Below are positions 52,328 to 64,000 of a stretch of DNA of 64,000 bases, piece after piece (position 1 is the first letter of the stretch; each line of letters opens with the position of its first letter). The notes beneath the pieces are model-generated. The model saw only the letters and a list, made by a program, of their open reading frames with translations. It was not told the origin of the DNA and did no database searches. This DNA comes from Osedax frankpressi (taxonomy: Eukaryota > Annelida > Polychaeta > Sabellida > Siboglinidae), in NCBI GenBank assembly GCA_964035775.1, contig OZ038314.1:27307641-27371640 (forward strand), written 5' to 3'. The position numbers and the translations under genes were made by a program.

Positions 52328-55300
52328 ATGGAATATTTATTTCTCCCGCATGCTCGTATGGTTATGTCGATTACATTTACTTCCATGTATATTGCACTGT
52401 TCATGTTGATTTATGTTCAATTGTGGCTCATACTAACTTATCGATATAAGTTAATGACATACCAGGTTAATATATTATTAATTATTAGTGTAAGTACTAA
52501 TATTAGATGTAATAATTACTCTATATTGAGTGACCAAATTCATCTGTATTTTAACCTTTTAAGTTATATGATTTTTATTATTTAAAATCATATGTCATTT
52601 ATTTCATTATTAATATGCGAATTCAGATATTGATATGCAAACTAAATATTGACATATCTTAATAAATATCTCATATTGCCGAGTTAATTTCTATAAAGTA
52701 GTTATTATCGATAATACATTTATTAATAGTCTCGTATTTAGTTTATGCTTATTAATCTTATTTCAATAATATACTACCTTGCATGGCTACATGCTTTTGC
52801 TATAAATCTATAGATAATTAACATTTTTTTATACTGTAAAATTATTTTCTTTCGCACGTCGGCTACTCCAATCCGCACAGACTATATTCCTTTCGCTATG
52901 CCTGATCTGGAGTGGACTTCGCGCCGTCATGAGTTCGTATTACATCCGCAACGCGTCTCCGATGAACAGCCTGCCCACCGTTGTATACTGGTTGCTGTAC
53001 AGCGCACCAATTGCACTGCAATTCAATGTGCTGTGTTTACTCATCATGTTCTTTGCGCAGGTTAAATGCCGCGATGCCGTTGTCTAATCAATAACTTTGT
53101 ATAAATTAATCAAAATCCATTTTAGACATTTATACTTTAGAAATATATTTTTACCTACTATTATTTTAACTAGAAATACAAATATTTCTTATCTGTACAA
53201 ATAATTTTAAATAATTTTCCCTATAAGAACAACTATTTTATAGGTTGTTCTCCAGACCTATTCAACAAATGACTTTATTAAATACAAGTTAGCTATCTAA
53301 ATAAGTATTACTAGTGTACTATTATAATTATTTTATAAAAAACATAGAAATAAATACAATATTATATTTTACAGAATTATTCTGAGGATTGCTATTTTGA
53401 TCATACTGATTATCTTTCATTTAACAAATATTATTTGCTCAATTATCATTCATCAGAATAAAGACAACAGTAAGTAGAATATATAAATTATTAATTTTAT
53501 ATCATTCTTTCATATAAACACTAATAATATATTTATGTAATTATTTAAAAAAAAGGTAAAGGTAGAATTAATTGCATGTCGATTATTATCTTTTCATTTA
53601 TGTTTTCTGCAAATGATCTGTTTTTATTTGTCTAGTGAACTCCCAGACAGCGAAAATAGCCTCATTCTCGCGATTCATGGTCAATGACTTTCTGTATTTG
53701 TGGTGTTCCGTGGTGTTGTCGTATTTCATGATCCGCATTAGTCGTCTACCAACTTCCGGCGCTGTCCTTCAATTTAAGGTCCGCAGAGCTGTTGTCTATT
53801 TCAGTTGCGCGTAGGTGTCGTTAATATGTTTGAACCCACCATGACCCCATCTCTCCTACCCGAACCACATTTCTTATAATAGCTAACCCCTAATTAGAGT
53901 TTTCTCTTCCAACTGCGTCCACAACTAACTAACTAGGCCAATCCGTACCTAAATATCTTGCAAACTCCCCTCCACGTTCTCACTTGCGAACCACATCCCT
54001 ATGCCTTACACCAGTACACCCAGACCCATCCTAACCTCAACCCAATCCGATCGCACCCTTCGTTCAGGGTGTCACCATGAGGAAGACCTGTCTTACTTGT
54101 GTGGCAATAGTAGCCCTCTACAGTTCTCGCACCCTTTATAATCTGATCGTGGTGCTGGAGTCCCGGTCATCTTCGGACTCGGCAGCTATTGATTATGATT
54201 GGGTAAACACCTCTGGCCAGGTAACATCCATTAGCCTCCCTATTATCTATTAAACCCATTAGATTATCCCACATTGATTAACCCGTAATGTGTCTTTAAC
54301 TAATCCCTTATCTTCCATAGCTTATCTCATCTTAATATTATCTTATCTCATCTTAATATTATCTTATCTCATCATAATATTATCTTATCTCATCTTAATA
54401 TTATCTTATCTCATCTTAATATTATCTTATCTTATCTCATCTTTATATAATCTTATATTATCTTTATATTATCTTATATCATCTTTATATTATCTTATCT
54501 CATCTTTATATTATCTTATCTCATCTTTATGTTATCTTATCTCATCTTTATATTATCTTATCTCATCTTTATATTATCTTATATCATCTTTATATTATCT
54601 TATATCATCTTTATATTATCTTATATCATCTTTATATTATCTTATCTCATCTTTATATTATCTTATCTTTATATTATCTTATCTCATCTTAATATTATAT
54701 TATCTTATCTTTATATTATCTTATCTCATCTTTATATAATCTTATCTCATCGATATTATTCTAATTTTTATAGCGATTTCCTATATCTTAGCTATTTACC
54801 ACATACACAGTTATACCATCTCTTTAGTGGAAGTCTCAGTTGTCAATATTTACATGGTAGACATCGGGATATATACAACTATATCAAATGTAACTAGTGA
54901 TTCAATTTTTGGAATATTGCCAATACTTTTTGACATATTTATCATAAACACATATACATACTTTTTAAAGTGGCATTTTTTTAATAGTGGTAATATAAAG
55001 CTATTTACCATGCACTGAACTTTACTAAATGATATTTTTGTTGACCGTTTATTGAATATATATGAAGCTGCATACATATAATTGAAAATCAGTCAATTTT
55101 TGTTTATCAATATATATATTATCAATGCATACAAAAAACTGAATAGATTACCTCATGAATTGATGAGTTGTTTCATTTATATTGAAAGTGAAACTGAAGT
55201 GAATGAAAATAATTATTCCGAGTTTATGATAGGTTTATTTGAATATATGCAGAAGGTACATATTCAGGAAGAGTTCATAGATTTCTAAGGATTCAGTAAC

Positions 55301-58300
55301 TGATTCTGGTTCAGTGACAAGTAAAGTTACTTGTTCATGATGTACCTATAAAAATATGAACATTTATAATAATTTTATTATAAAATTCATTTTATATTTA
55401 ATATATATATATCTACTATTTTTATATATAATATGTCACCATATTACGTAATGAGTATTTATTATTTAGTTATATCTTAATAATAAATTCAAATATTGTC
55501 ACATGGTAATAATATTGTCACATAATAAAAATATAGATAATTTGGTTTTTAAAATTTTAAAATACTTTAGTTAAATGATATATTATTAAAGAATAATTAA
55601 TAATATTAATAACATTATTGAATATAATAATAATATTTTTATTTTATCACTACCTATATTCAATACATAATTTATATTATTTATATAGCTTTTTTAATCC
55701 AAAATTTCACATTAATATTTTTAATATATAAATAAAGCTACAAATATTGTATAAAAAAATTAGTAAAATATAAAAATTATATTTGACGAATGCGACTTCC
55801 ACTTAACTAATAAAAGATAGATTAGCTAATTATCCTAACCATTATATACCAATTAGCTAATTACCCTAACCATTATATACCAATTAGCTAATTACGCTAA
55901 CCATTATATACCAATTAGCCAAGTATATCCTAACCATTATATACCAATTAACTAATTACCCTAACCATTATATACCAATTAGCTAATTACGCTAACCATT
56001 ATATACCAATTAGCCAAGTATATCCTATCCATTATATACCAATTAACTAATTACCCTAACCATTATATACCAATTAGCTAATTACTCTAACCATTATATA
56101 CCAATTAGCTAATTACCCTAACCATTATATACCAATTAACTAATTACCCTAACCATTATATACCAATTAGCTAATTACTCTAACCATTATATACCAATTA
56201 ACTAATTACCCTAACCATTATATACCAATTAGCTAATTACCCTAACCATTATATACCAATTAGCTAATTACTCTAACCATTATATACCAATTAGCTAATT
56301 ACCCTAACCATTATATACCAATTAACTAATTACCCTAACCATTATATACCAATTAGCTAATTACTCTAACCATTATATACCAATTAACTAATTACCCTAA
56401 CCATTATATACCAATTAGCTAATTACGCTAACCATTATATACCAATTAGCCAAGTATATCCTATCCATTATATACCAATTAACTAATTACCCTAACCATT
56501 ATATACCAATTAGCTAATTACTCTAACCATTATATACCAATTAGCTAATTACCCTAACAATTATATACCAATTAGCTAATTACCCTAACCTTTATATACC
56601 AATTAGCTAATTACCCTAACCATTATATACCAATTAGCTAATTACCCTAACCATTATATACCAATTAGCTAATTACCCTAACCATTAATTTAAATATGAA
56701 CTTTAAACCAATTATTATACTAGTATTTATTTAGCATATTAATGTCTAAATTAGACAAGTGATGATTATATTTAAATAGATTGGATATTCTACATACGAT
56801 GTTGGCTTTGCTTACATATCATTCAACATCGTTCTCTTTGTCTGGGAGTTTACCCCAACATTGATTCTTGTTATTTATTTCCGAGTTCCGAAACCTGTAA
56901 CCTCTGAGGTCAGTAGATAATATATGTTTTACATTCGTCAATTTATTTGATATTTGATATTTTTTACCAATTTTTACCCAACTAAATTTACTCAAATCTT
57001 CTCTTTATTATTTTTTATTCTCACCAAAACTTCCATTTCTTCGACATTCCTATAAATCACTTGTCATCCAACATTATAGTATTTAATTTGAATAGTAATT
57101 TTTACTAATATATCATATACAAGACCTATTACACCATATATTTATAAGATACAATTTTTTCATTATTCAAAACTTTTCATTATTCCGTTGGCAGCTATTA
57201 CCAAATGCAATATCTAGTGGCTATAATTGCAGCACTGTTCATTTTTATGAAGATTCTGAAGATGAAATCGACGGCCTCAACCAAAACTTTATGAACATTA
57301 ACAAGTAAATATTAAACTTTATTAACATTAACAAGTAAATATTAAACTTTATTAATATTAACAAGTAAATATTAAACTTTATGAACAATATCAAGTAAAT
57401 ATTTCACTTTTATACGCGGTATTAAATTAATGAACAATTTTATTAATTCCATACAAAATCACACAGCACAAGTTATTTTACGAGCTATCATTCTCCCCGG
57501 CGAAACTTCAACAGATCTGATTCGATATACAATGCGATTGGTACGTGAGTCATCGACGGACAGTCGACAAAAGAGATAAACGCAGTGCCGAGGATGTGTT
57601 GTGATACGAGGCCCGTTTAAAGAATCTTGGTGTATTGTGCGTTGTATTATAAACCAAAACCATGTGACAATATGAGATATACATATTCATATATAGATAT
57701 ATATATATATCTCATTAGTGTATTTTTAATATTATACCACTTTTTACTGTACTGTTCAATTTGGATTAAAAAATCAGATCTCTGCTCTAACATAACAATA
57801 TTTTTGTATGTGTTACGTAATATTAAAGATTTTTTACCGACTCTTTGTCATTGTTTATATTTGAATTTTTTATATCAATTTTTGAAAATAAACAATTATT
57901 TCATATCAATATTTTATTTATTATTAAATCTATCTTGTTATAAATGTTAGGTGTTGTAAATGTCATGGTATTATGAAATTTCATCAACGACGATCCCTTT
58001 GCATTGAATTCTCTTCACCGTAGTTTGAACCATTTTATTTTCAGTTCTTAATACATTCTGTACTTCCTAAAAGAAATATTCAATACGTTATTAGTTACAT
58101 ATGCCATATAATTTACAGTAAAAATCATATTAAACAAGTCTATTACCATTTAAAATGATTTTTATGAATAATTATACTACTATCGATGTACATTGTACAT
58201 TATACAATTTAATATTACTGTACATTGTACAATAAGGTGGGTGATAATAACTTTATGATTAATCTATTTGTTTCCTAATTTTGACTGTGCAGCTACATAG

Positions 58301-61104
58301 ATTACCAGTTACAAAACATAATACCATATATGGTATTAAAGATAATCATGAATATGATATTACTCTAATATTACTTTATTTTGGTTGTCCAACATTCTTC
58401 CGATTTCAATTATAAAATTTTGAACTATAAATTTTTTCATATTAATATTTGAAAATTAATATGCATGCGCAGTAAATACTACAATCTTCTGTTTATTAAA
58501 AATTTAAATTTTGAAGAGATCATTTACTTATATACTTTATATACAAATACTTCTTATTTGATTCACCATGAACTTGAGAACAAAAAGGAAAATGAATATT
58601 AATATATATAAAATCAGAATTAATATTTATATAGAACATTTTGAATTTGCTTCATATCTCTCTAATATGAATTTTCTTATCAGCCAATTTTAAAATTATA
58701 AAATTATATTTGAAATAAATAATTAAATCATAATAAAGTTATTTTCACCCTACCCGACTATGCAGTGTATGGTATACAATCAAATCCCTCTGTATATCCT
58801 GAATATAAGATATACAGTAACTTTGGTATAATTCGCAATGTACTTGGATATATATTAATCTAAATCTACGCCTTAGTTTAATTTAATCTAACACTATCTG
58901 AGAACTGTTTTCTAGGTGTTTGAGTGCCTGAGTTGTGGGTAGAGATGCTGGTTTGACTGCGGTGATCTCTCATGGTTATAGGGAGTTGGCTGCTCTGTTC
59001 GGTTGTTTCTACAGAGGCCTGTTTGGTGATATCGTAGAAAATGCTGAATAAGCATTGTTATTCAACGATGCTAGTGTGTAATTTACCTGAATTGATTTAT
59101 CAACGGTGTCAATAATTTTCAGTATTTCACAATGGATTCCTTTGTGTCTAGCTTTAGATCTATAGTAAGGAGCAGTTGGCCAAATTTGTTTATTTCTTTC
59201 ACTTATCCTTTTATTTATTTTATCCTGCAATTTGAATACTCAGTAAATCATTGCATTAATAGGTGAATATAAGATTATCTATGATAGTTAATTGTGTTTA
59301 ATAATTTCTTAGATTGTAAACTGTTAAAATCAATTTTTTAATTGTACAAAAAAATATCAGAATGTTTGTCCACCTCTCTTGCAAATATGAATATGATAAT
59401 GTTTTAAGTTAACTAACATCTGGAAGTCTAGGTTCGCTACCGTAACGACTCGGAGCTATAAGTCCTGAAGGAAGATCTAACATCTGTGTATTTTGCATTT
59501 TCTTAACTTGTCCAGTTGTCAAATATCTGGCTTTCAAGTAGTGTCCTTTGGATGAATAATTACGAGGTGAATAAAATGGATATCAAATATTCTTATCGGT
59601 GAATATGAACTTATTTGGAATGTTGTATCAATCCGAGTTTAATATTTATTACATTAATATTCATATTTACTTGTCTCACGCATGAAATATTATATTCTTG
59701 CGTTATTAAGTATAAAAGAAACTACAATGCAATAAACCTCGGTGAAATTTCCTTTGTGACATTTGTAAGTTTTCGTGTTCTTTTTTTCTTGATTTCCTTT
59801 TCAGGTTATTATTGTGAGCTATGGATTTTAAGCGAATTTTCAATTAAGAATTACGTAAGTATCTTCAATTAGAGAAAACTATATTTATAAGATATAACTT
59901 ATATGTTAAATATTATGTCACAAAATCAATAGGTAATAAAATATTAATCATTCTTCTAACATTAACATAATTTAAATTCAATGTAAATATATTAAAAATA
60001 TTTATAGAATCTAGAATTGAACTCTTCAAAAATAAATCATCTGTAAATACAGACTTTAATGCTTACAATTTACTCACAGCTCATGTGTATATAGTAAATA
60101 TATGTAATATAAATAGCGAATATAATATAAGTTGTATACATAGTGAATAAACCTGGATTCGTGATATCCGTGGAAGCTGAGTTTTGTAAAACTTCTACAT
60201 CTGATTTCTTCTCAAATGGAGGAAGTAGTGTTGGTTGTTTAACTTCCGATTTGATAGTGTAATATTCCGGGGGATTCGTAGATAGCTCAGTTGGAGAGTT
60301 TCTCTGAGAGGTGACGTTAGCGTTTACTATGGGGTTATCTGCCGTAGAGATATGCAGTCTGGCCACGTCATCGCATATCTCTGGGTCGAGGTCGGAGTCG
60401 GAGCTGAGACAATAGAACAATGCGCAAGTGTCCTATAGAAATAGAAATTTCTTGCAATACTGCTTATAAATTTACTAATTACTTTTTATTTGATGTTCAC
60501 ATTTCTCATTCAGTTTAACAATAGATATAACTTAGTATAGTTTCATAAATTCATAAAAACCTTTCCATTCACGTTAATAGACTTCATTTGTGTTTTTCTA
60601 AGGGGTTTCTAGATGTTCACGTGAAGCTGAATGGATCTCTTTCAAACTCCGCTTGTCTACTCAACCAAACTATTTGGCAATTCTAAATCTACCGCAACTT
60701 TATTATTGTCTTTAATGAACGCTATAGACTTAAATGTAACTCGAGTATATATTCGCAAATAATAGACGATATATTGTGATATTTTAAACATACGCCGAGA
60801 GTTACGTACACCCTTAGAAGTTAAGGAATATTGTATTATTACATATCAAGGTATTGTTTGAATATATTTATAGGTATTTATACGCAATCGAATTTATTCA
60901 CTACTTGTTTTCTCCATTTACCATATTATATGCTATACCTATAACCTATACACATCTTAATTCGCAGACAAACTACGTTTCAATGTGGATGATCTAGCAG
61001 CTTCTAGGCTGAACACACCGAGGCTACGGCAGGTCCACCTGGCGACTGAATATCGTCTCCATAACGTCGGCAGATCATCAATAAGAAATGAAAGAGAATC
61101 CTAA
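52328..61104 (+). CDS. GPR137: GPR137-family lysosomal seven-TM protein, ten exons
   Basis: Exons 52328-52465, 52881-53060, 53244-53287, 53375-53469, 53636-53778, 54068-54220, 56780-56908, 57195-57304, 57467-57540 and 60968-61104 join in phase to about 400 residues, the length of human GPR137B (399). Landmarks: ALFMLIYVQLWLILTYRYK (human ALLFVFIYVQLWLVLRYRHK), PTVVYWLLYSAPIALQFNVL, MVNDFLYLWCSVVLSYF, VALYSSRTLYNLIVVLE (human LLYTSRACYNLFIL), IDYDWVNTSGQ (human FDYDWYNVSDQ) and SFNIVLFVWEFTPTLILVIY. The hydrophobic segments give seven spans, and the tail has SYHSPRRNFNRSDSIYNAI. GPR137 proteins sit in lysosomal membranes and promote Rag/mTORC1 signalling. Retaining the intron after 57304 gives a stop at 57306-57308 and a shorter tail ending NFMNINK. 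The last intron (57541-60967) holds opposite-strand exons. The ATG at 52328 directly follows an acceptor-like AG, so an upstream exon is possible. The exact paralogue (GPR137, A, B or C) is not assigned. Confidence 0.93.
54305..54755. repeat. 21-bp tandem array (TCTTATCTCATCTTAATATTA)
   Basis: About 20 copies with AATATTA/TATATTA variants in a GPR137 intron. The period is a multiple of 3, so plus-strand frames read LILSYLI repeats; these are artefacts. Confidence 0.95.
55821..56690. repeat. 31-bp minisatellite (~28 copies)
   Basis: Units built from CCATTATATACCAATTAGCT and AATTACCCTAA, in a GPR137 intron. Every few units a variant replaces CTAATTACC with CAAGTATATC, giving a higher-order pattern. 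Each standard unit carries an ATTAGCTAAT palindrome-like core and one CCCTAA, the telomere-type hexamer; the latter is probably chance because it is not tandem. Confidence 0.97.
57283..57412. repeat. 28-bp tandem repeats containing a splice donor (4 copies)
   Basis: ACTTTATGAACATTAACAAG followed by TAAATATT repeats four times. The unit spans the exon end and the donor AACAA|GTAAAT at 57304/57305, so four donor-like sites are lined up. The stray exon copy at 48.6 kb carries the same repeats. Confidence 0.93.
57971..60432 (-). CDS. Unrecognised protein, exons nested in the GPR137 last intron
   Basis: Minus-strand exons 60432-60153, 59545-59418, 59224-59087, 59018-58893 and 58066-57971 (stop) join in phase to about 255 residues. 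The first listed exon begins at an acceptor, so at least one upstream exon is missing. I recognise no family. Exon 1 is acidic and Ser/Thr/Asn-rich (SSDSDLDPEICDDVARLH; PTELSTNPPEYYTIKSEVK). Exon 2 has KARYLTTGQVKKMQNTQMLD and SRYGSEPRLPD. Exon 3 is basic (KINKRISERNKQIWPTAPYY, RSKARHKG), exon 4 is polar (HRSQTSISTHNSGTQTP), and the last is helical (EVQNVLRTENKMVQTTVKRI). No membrane span or signal is visible. Without the last splice, exon 4 would end at a stop near 58878. Phase agreement over four introns and the GC content support a real gene. It may extend beyond 60.5 kb on its 5' side. Confidence 0.75.
58187..58233. repeat. Short TGTACAT cluster
   Basis: Two mini-runs of TGTACATTGTACA separated by about 20 bp, in an intron of the nested minus-strand gene. 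It resembles a seed of the heptad array at 0.8 kb. Confidence 0.7.
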
Positions 61105-61427
61105 TGAAATATGCATGATCGCTATCCAGTACTCGCGTGTATTGATTATTTGAATGTTACATCGTACACTATATATTGAGTATTTAAGCTTATATGGGGT
61201 ATATTAGTATATAATATGATAATACATTAATACACCCACTAATTATATTTAAACACAGATCTAAGTTTATATTGTCTAGGTCTTAGTGTGGTAGTTATTT
61301 TAATCTTAATAATGGACATCGTAATTTTGCATCCATTTTCAGTTCTTATATATTATAAGTCTGTTAGTTCTTTTTTATAAGTCGATAAAACATTAATTCA
61401 TAATTTTAGAATACTATTAGACTAAAC

Positions 61428-62350
61428 AATTTGTAGATGAATTCAATTAGATTAAACAATGTGTAGATATATACAATTAGATTAAACAAGGTATATATAT
61501 ATGCAATTAGACAAAATAAGATATATATATATATATATATGCAATAGACTAAACAATATGTAGATATATGCAATTAGATTAAACAAGGTATATATATATA
61601 TGCAATTAGACAAAATAAGATATATATATATATGCAATAGACTAAACAATATGTAGATATATGCAATTAGATTAAACAATATGTAGATATATACAATTAG
61701 AATAAACAATATATAGAGATATGCAATTAGATTAAACAAGGTATATATATATATATATATATGCAATTAGACAAAATAAGATATATATATATATGCAATA
61801 GACTAAACAATATGTAGATATATGCAATTAGATTAAACAATATGTAGATATATACAATTAGACTAAACAATATGTAGATATATGCAATTAGATTAATCAA
61901 GATATAGATATATGTAATTAGACTAAAAAATATGTAGATATATGCAATTAGATTAAACAATATGTAGATATATGCAATTAGACTAAACAAGTAGTAGATA
62001 TATTCAATTAGATTAAACAATGTGTAGATATATGCAATTAGACTAAACAATATGTAGATATATACAATTAGACTAAACAATATGTAGATATATGCAATTA
62101 GATTAATCAAGATATAGATATATATAAATAGACTAAACAATAATTAGATATATGAAATTAGATTAAACAATACATAGATATATGAAAATAGATTAAACAA
62201 TATGTAGATATATGCAATTAGACTAAACAAAAGAGGAACAATGTCATTATAGTAAATTTGATGTAGAGAAAGACAATTAGATTAAACAAGAAATAGAGAA
62301 AGGCAATTAGACTACAAAATAAGTAGATAAATAGAATTAGACTTAATAAG
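61428..62350. repeat. ~30-bp tandem array (ATGCAATTAGACTAAACAATATGTAGATAT), degenerate at its right end
   Basis: About 27 clear copies from 61428 to about 62230, then four increasingly diverged copies. TA-run expansions (61490-61790) split some units. The period is a multiple of 3, so the minus strand reads LIAYIYILFS repeats; these are artefacts. It starts about 320 bp after the GPR137 stop codon. Confidence 0.95.
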
Positions 62351-63124
62351 AAATATAATGGAGAAATTAATTAAAATTATTTTGTAGATTATTAAAAATC
62401 TAATTTAAAGTTAGTGTAACTCATTCGTTAAACACTGGACTTTACATATTTGTATACATATAATGTTAGCTTAAGCATTGCTTCTAGTACGTCAGAAATA
62501 CTACCACATACCCACATACACATACACACGAACACACATATAAATACATATATATAACGTTATAATATTTATTAATTATTGAAAAAATTGTTCGTTATTT
62601 TAAATTACTTTATTTTTGTTATTTATTATTCTGTTCATTGTAATAGTTTTTTGTAATTAAGATTTATATTGTTAATCCATCATATATTCATCTATTAGGT
62701 CAATTATAAAGCATTAGATTATTAACTCGATTATAAATAGTTTGATGTAACTAAAATATATTTAATTAATTTTTTAACACGATGATAAAATAAAAATGTA
62801 TACGAAATATAAAACTAACTTTTTGATCTTAAATTTATAATTGAATCATAATTGTATTCGCTTTGAGTGCTGTGCTTGGAAGGGGGTTCATTCGGCTTGA
62901 CAACTATATTTATTGTCATGATTATAAATATATACAACTAAATTGTACAATATTAAGTTGGATACTTCTATATTAACTAACAAATAAATAATATTTAAAA
63001 CTTAAAAGATTTATGTGTACTCTGAAATACATTATATAAATATAGTTATATAGTATTATATAGAATGTTCTATATAATAAGTTTAATTAAATAGAATGAG
63101 AAATATTATATTAAGATTTAATTC

Positions 63125-63126
<2 letters not shown>

Positions 63127-63170
<44 letters not shown>
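63127..63170. repeat. (TA)n microsatellite
   Basis: Pure TA run. Confidence 0.95.
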
Positions 63171-63173
<3 letters not shown>

Positions 63174-63483
63174 CTGCGGAATGAGGTAACAATTGATTTG
63201 TTATTCTCTTAATATTTGAATGTTATGCTATTAATGGAGGTCGCAGCTATTTTATTTATGGTGTTAGTGTATAATGTACACCGAATGGTGCACACGTGTA
63301 CTATATACACGGTAATATTATTAATACTATTTACCTCTATGTCTTTCAATATTAACAAGTTCACTGTTATTTACCATTGATGATACTGTATGTACAATGT
63401 ACATTATTATTATTAATGTAAAATATTAATTATCATGTTTTCCTATTTATATATATTATTATTTATAGTAAGTAATATAATAA

Positions 63484-63484
63484 T

Positions 63485-63548
<64 letters not shown>

Positions 63549-63560
63549 CATATATATACA

Positions 63561-63612
<52 letters not shown>
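63484..63612. repeat. Long (TA)n microsatellite with TACATA interruptions
   Basis: The longest TA tract of the window, about 130 bp, with regularly placed CA interruptions. It can fold back on itself. Confidence 0.95.
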
Positions 63613-63613
<1 letters not shown>

Positions 63614-64000
63614 CCTGGTTATACATGAATGCTTCTTTTATATTAATTCAATATGCTATTCTACTTATTCATGACTTATATATGTTGGATATCATAACAA
63701 AGATGTTAAGAGATATAAGTGAATTTTGATTCATTTACCATGTTTCCTAATATGATTATACAAATAAGGATGAATACATCTCTGATCATATTCTGAAACC
63801 GAATACACATCAACATAGATCAACTGAGGTACGTTTTCCAATTATAGAAATTAATGTTCAATTCTTAAAACACAAATCTCATGATGATTACTTAAAAACG
63901 ATAACTCGAATTATAAAATTACATAACTATTATCACCTGTTTATGTGATTTATATTATACAGGAATCATTATGTTCGTTCTACTAACAACTGTATACCAA

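Larger units (their letters stand above)
62350..64000. other. AT-rich DNA, no gene seen
   Basis: No supported exon. Contains a short CA-rich patch (62507-62545), a palindromic spot at 63398-63407 (GTACAATGTAC) and TA microsatellites. The 5' end of the nested minus-strand gene could lie here or beyond. Confidence 0.5.

Noticed and set aside
54290-54897. Hydrophobic frames of 149 and 122 codons resembling membrane proteins
   Set aside because: 21-bp array within a GPR137 intron; LILSYLI repeats are a by-product of the period.
55821-56690. Interstitial telomere
   Set aside because: CCCTAA occurs once per 31-bp unit and is never tandem.
57171-57308. The stop at 57306 as the sole end of GPR137
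   Set aside because: A donor one base before the stop codon joins in phase to 57467-57540 and 60968-61104. This gives a tail resembling human GPR137 and a normal total length. The early stop is kept only as a possible isoform.
61482-62140. Minus-strand hydrophobic frames of 94 and 137 codons
   Set aside because: 30-bp array; LIAYIYILFS repeats, no gene signals.
1-64000. CRISPR array, tRNA or rRNA genes
   Set aside because: The tandem arrays have no unique spacers, and I saw no tRNA B-box or rRNA-like sequence; this is spliced animal DNA.

Overview
This window is very AT-rich animal DNA. Genes are split into short exons (mostly 44-210 bp, up to about 550 bp) that stand out as GC-richer islands in AT-rich introns. 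I could join 37 introns by GT...AG sites with matching codon phase, and several spliced products match animal-only families (BEGAIN/TJAP1, GPR137, FAXC, ZnT6). The host is therefore an AT-rich invertebrate metazoan; I cannot name the phylum. An unusual trait is that only about a third of the inferred 5' splice sites have the usual purine at intron position +3.

Layout. 1.7-2.8 kb, minus: N-terminal exons of a ZnT6 (SLC30A6) zinc transporter whose 3' part runs off the left edge. 5.7-6.4 kb, plus: a decayed LINE reverse transcriptase. 10.7-13.0 kb, plus: an apparently complete FAXC/failed-axon-connections-like gene of seven exons. 15.0-17.9 kb, plus: a broken, intron-bearing tandem copy of it. 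18.3-27.8 kb, minus: a gene of ten or more exons for a disordered, charged protein I do not recognise, with a GC-rich promoter-like patch near 28.05 kb. 28.2-38.9 kb: a gene desert. 40.3-45.05 kb, plus: a BEGAIN/TJAP1-like coiled-coil gene with a huge CACCC-box minisatellite in its second intron. 45-52 kb: mostly empty, but with a fold-back element and a stray copy of a GPR137 exon. 52.3-61.1 kb, plus: a ten-exon GPR137-family seven-TM lysosomal protein gene. 57.97-60.43 kb, minus: exons of an unrecognised gene inside the last GPR137 intron on the opposite strand. 61.4-64 kb: satellite-like and TA-repeat DNA.

About ten tandem arrays (periods 7, 10, 12, 15, 17, 18, 21, 28, 29, 30 and 31 bp) account for nearly all of the long open frames; these are not genes. 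The genes do not form a pathway: zinc loading of the secretory route (ZnT6), axon/GST-like (FAXC), postsynaptic or junction scaffold (BEGAIN/TJAP1) and lysosomal nutrient signalling (GPR137). I found no tRNA, rRNA or CRISPR, and no clear new multi-gene system. The best leads are the relaxed splice donors, the nested antisense gene, the duplicated GPR137 exon with its amplified splice donor, and the unrecognised proteins.
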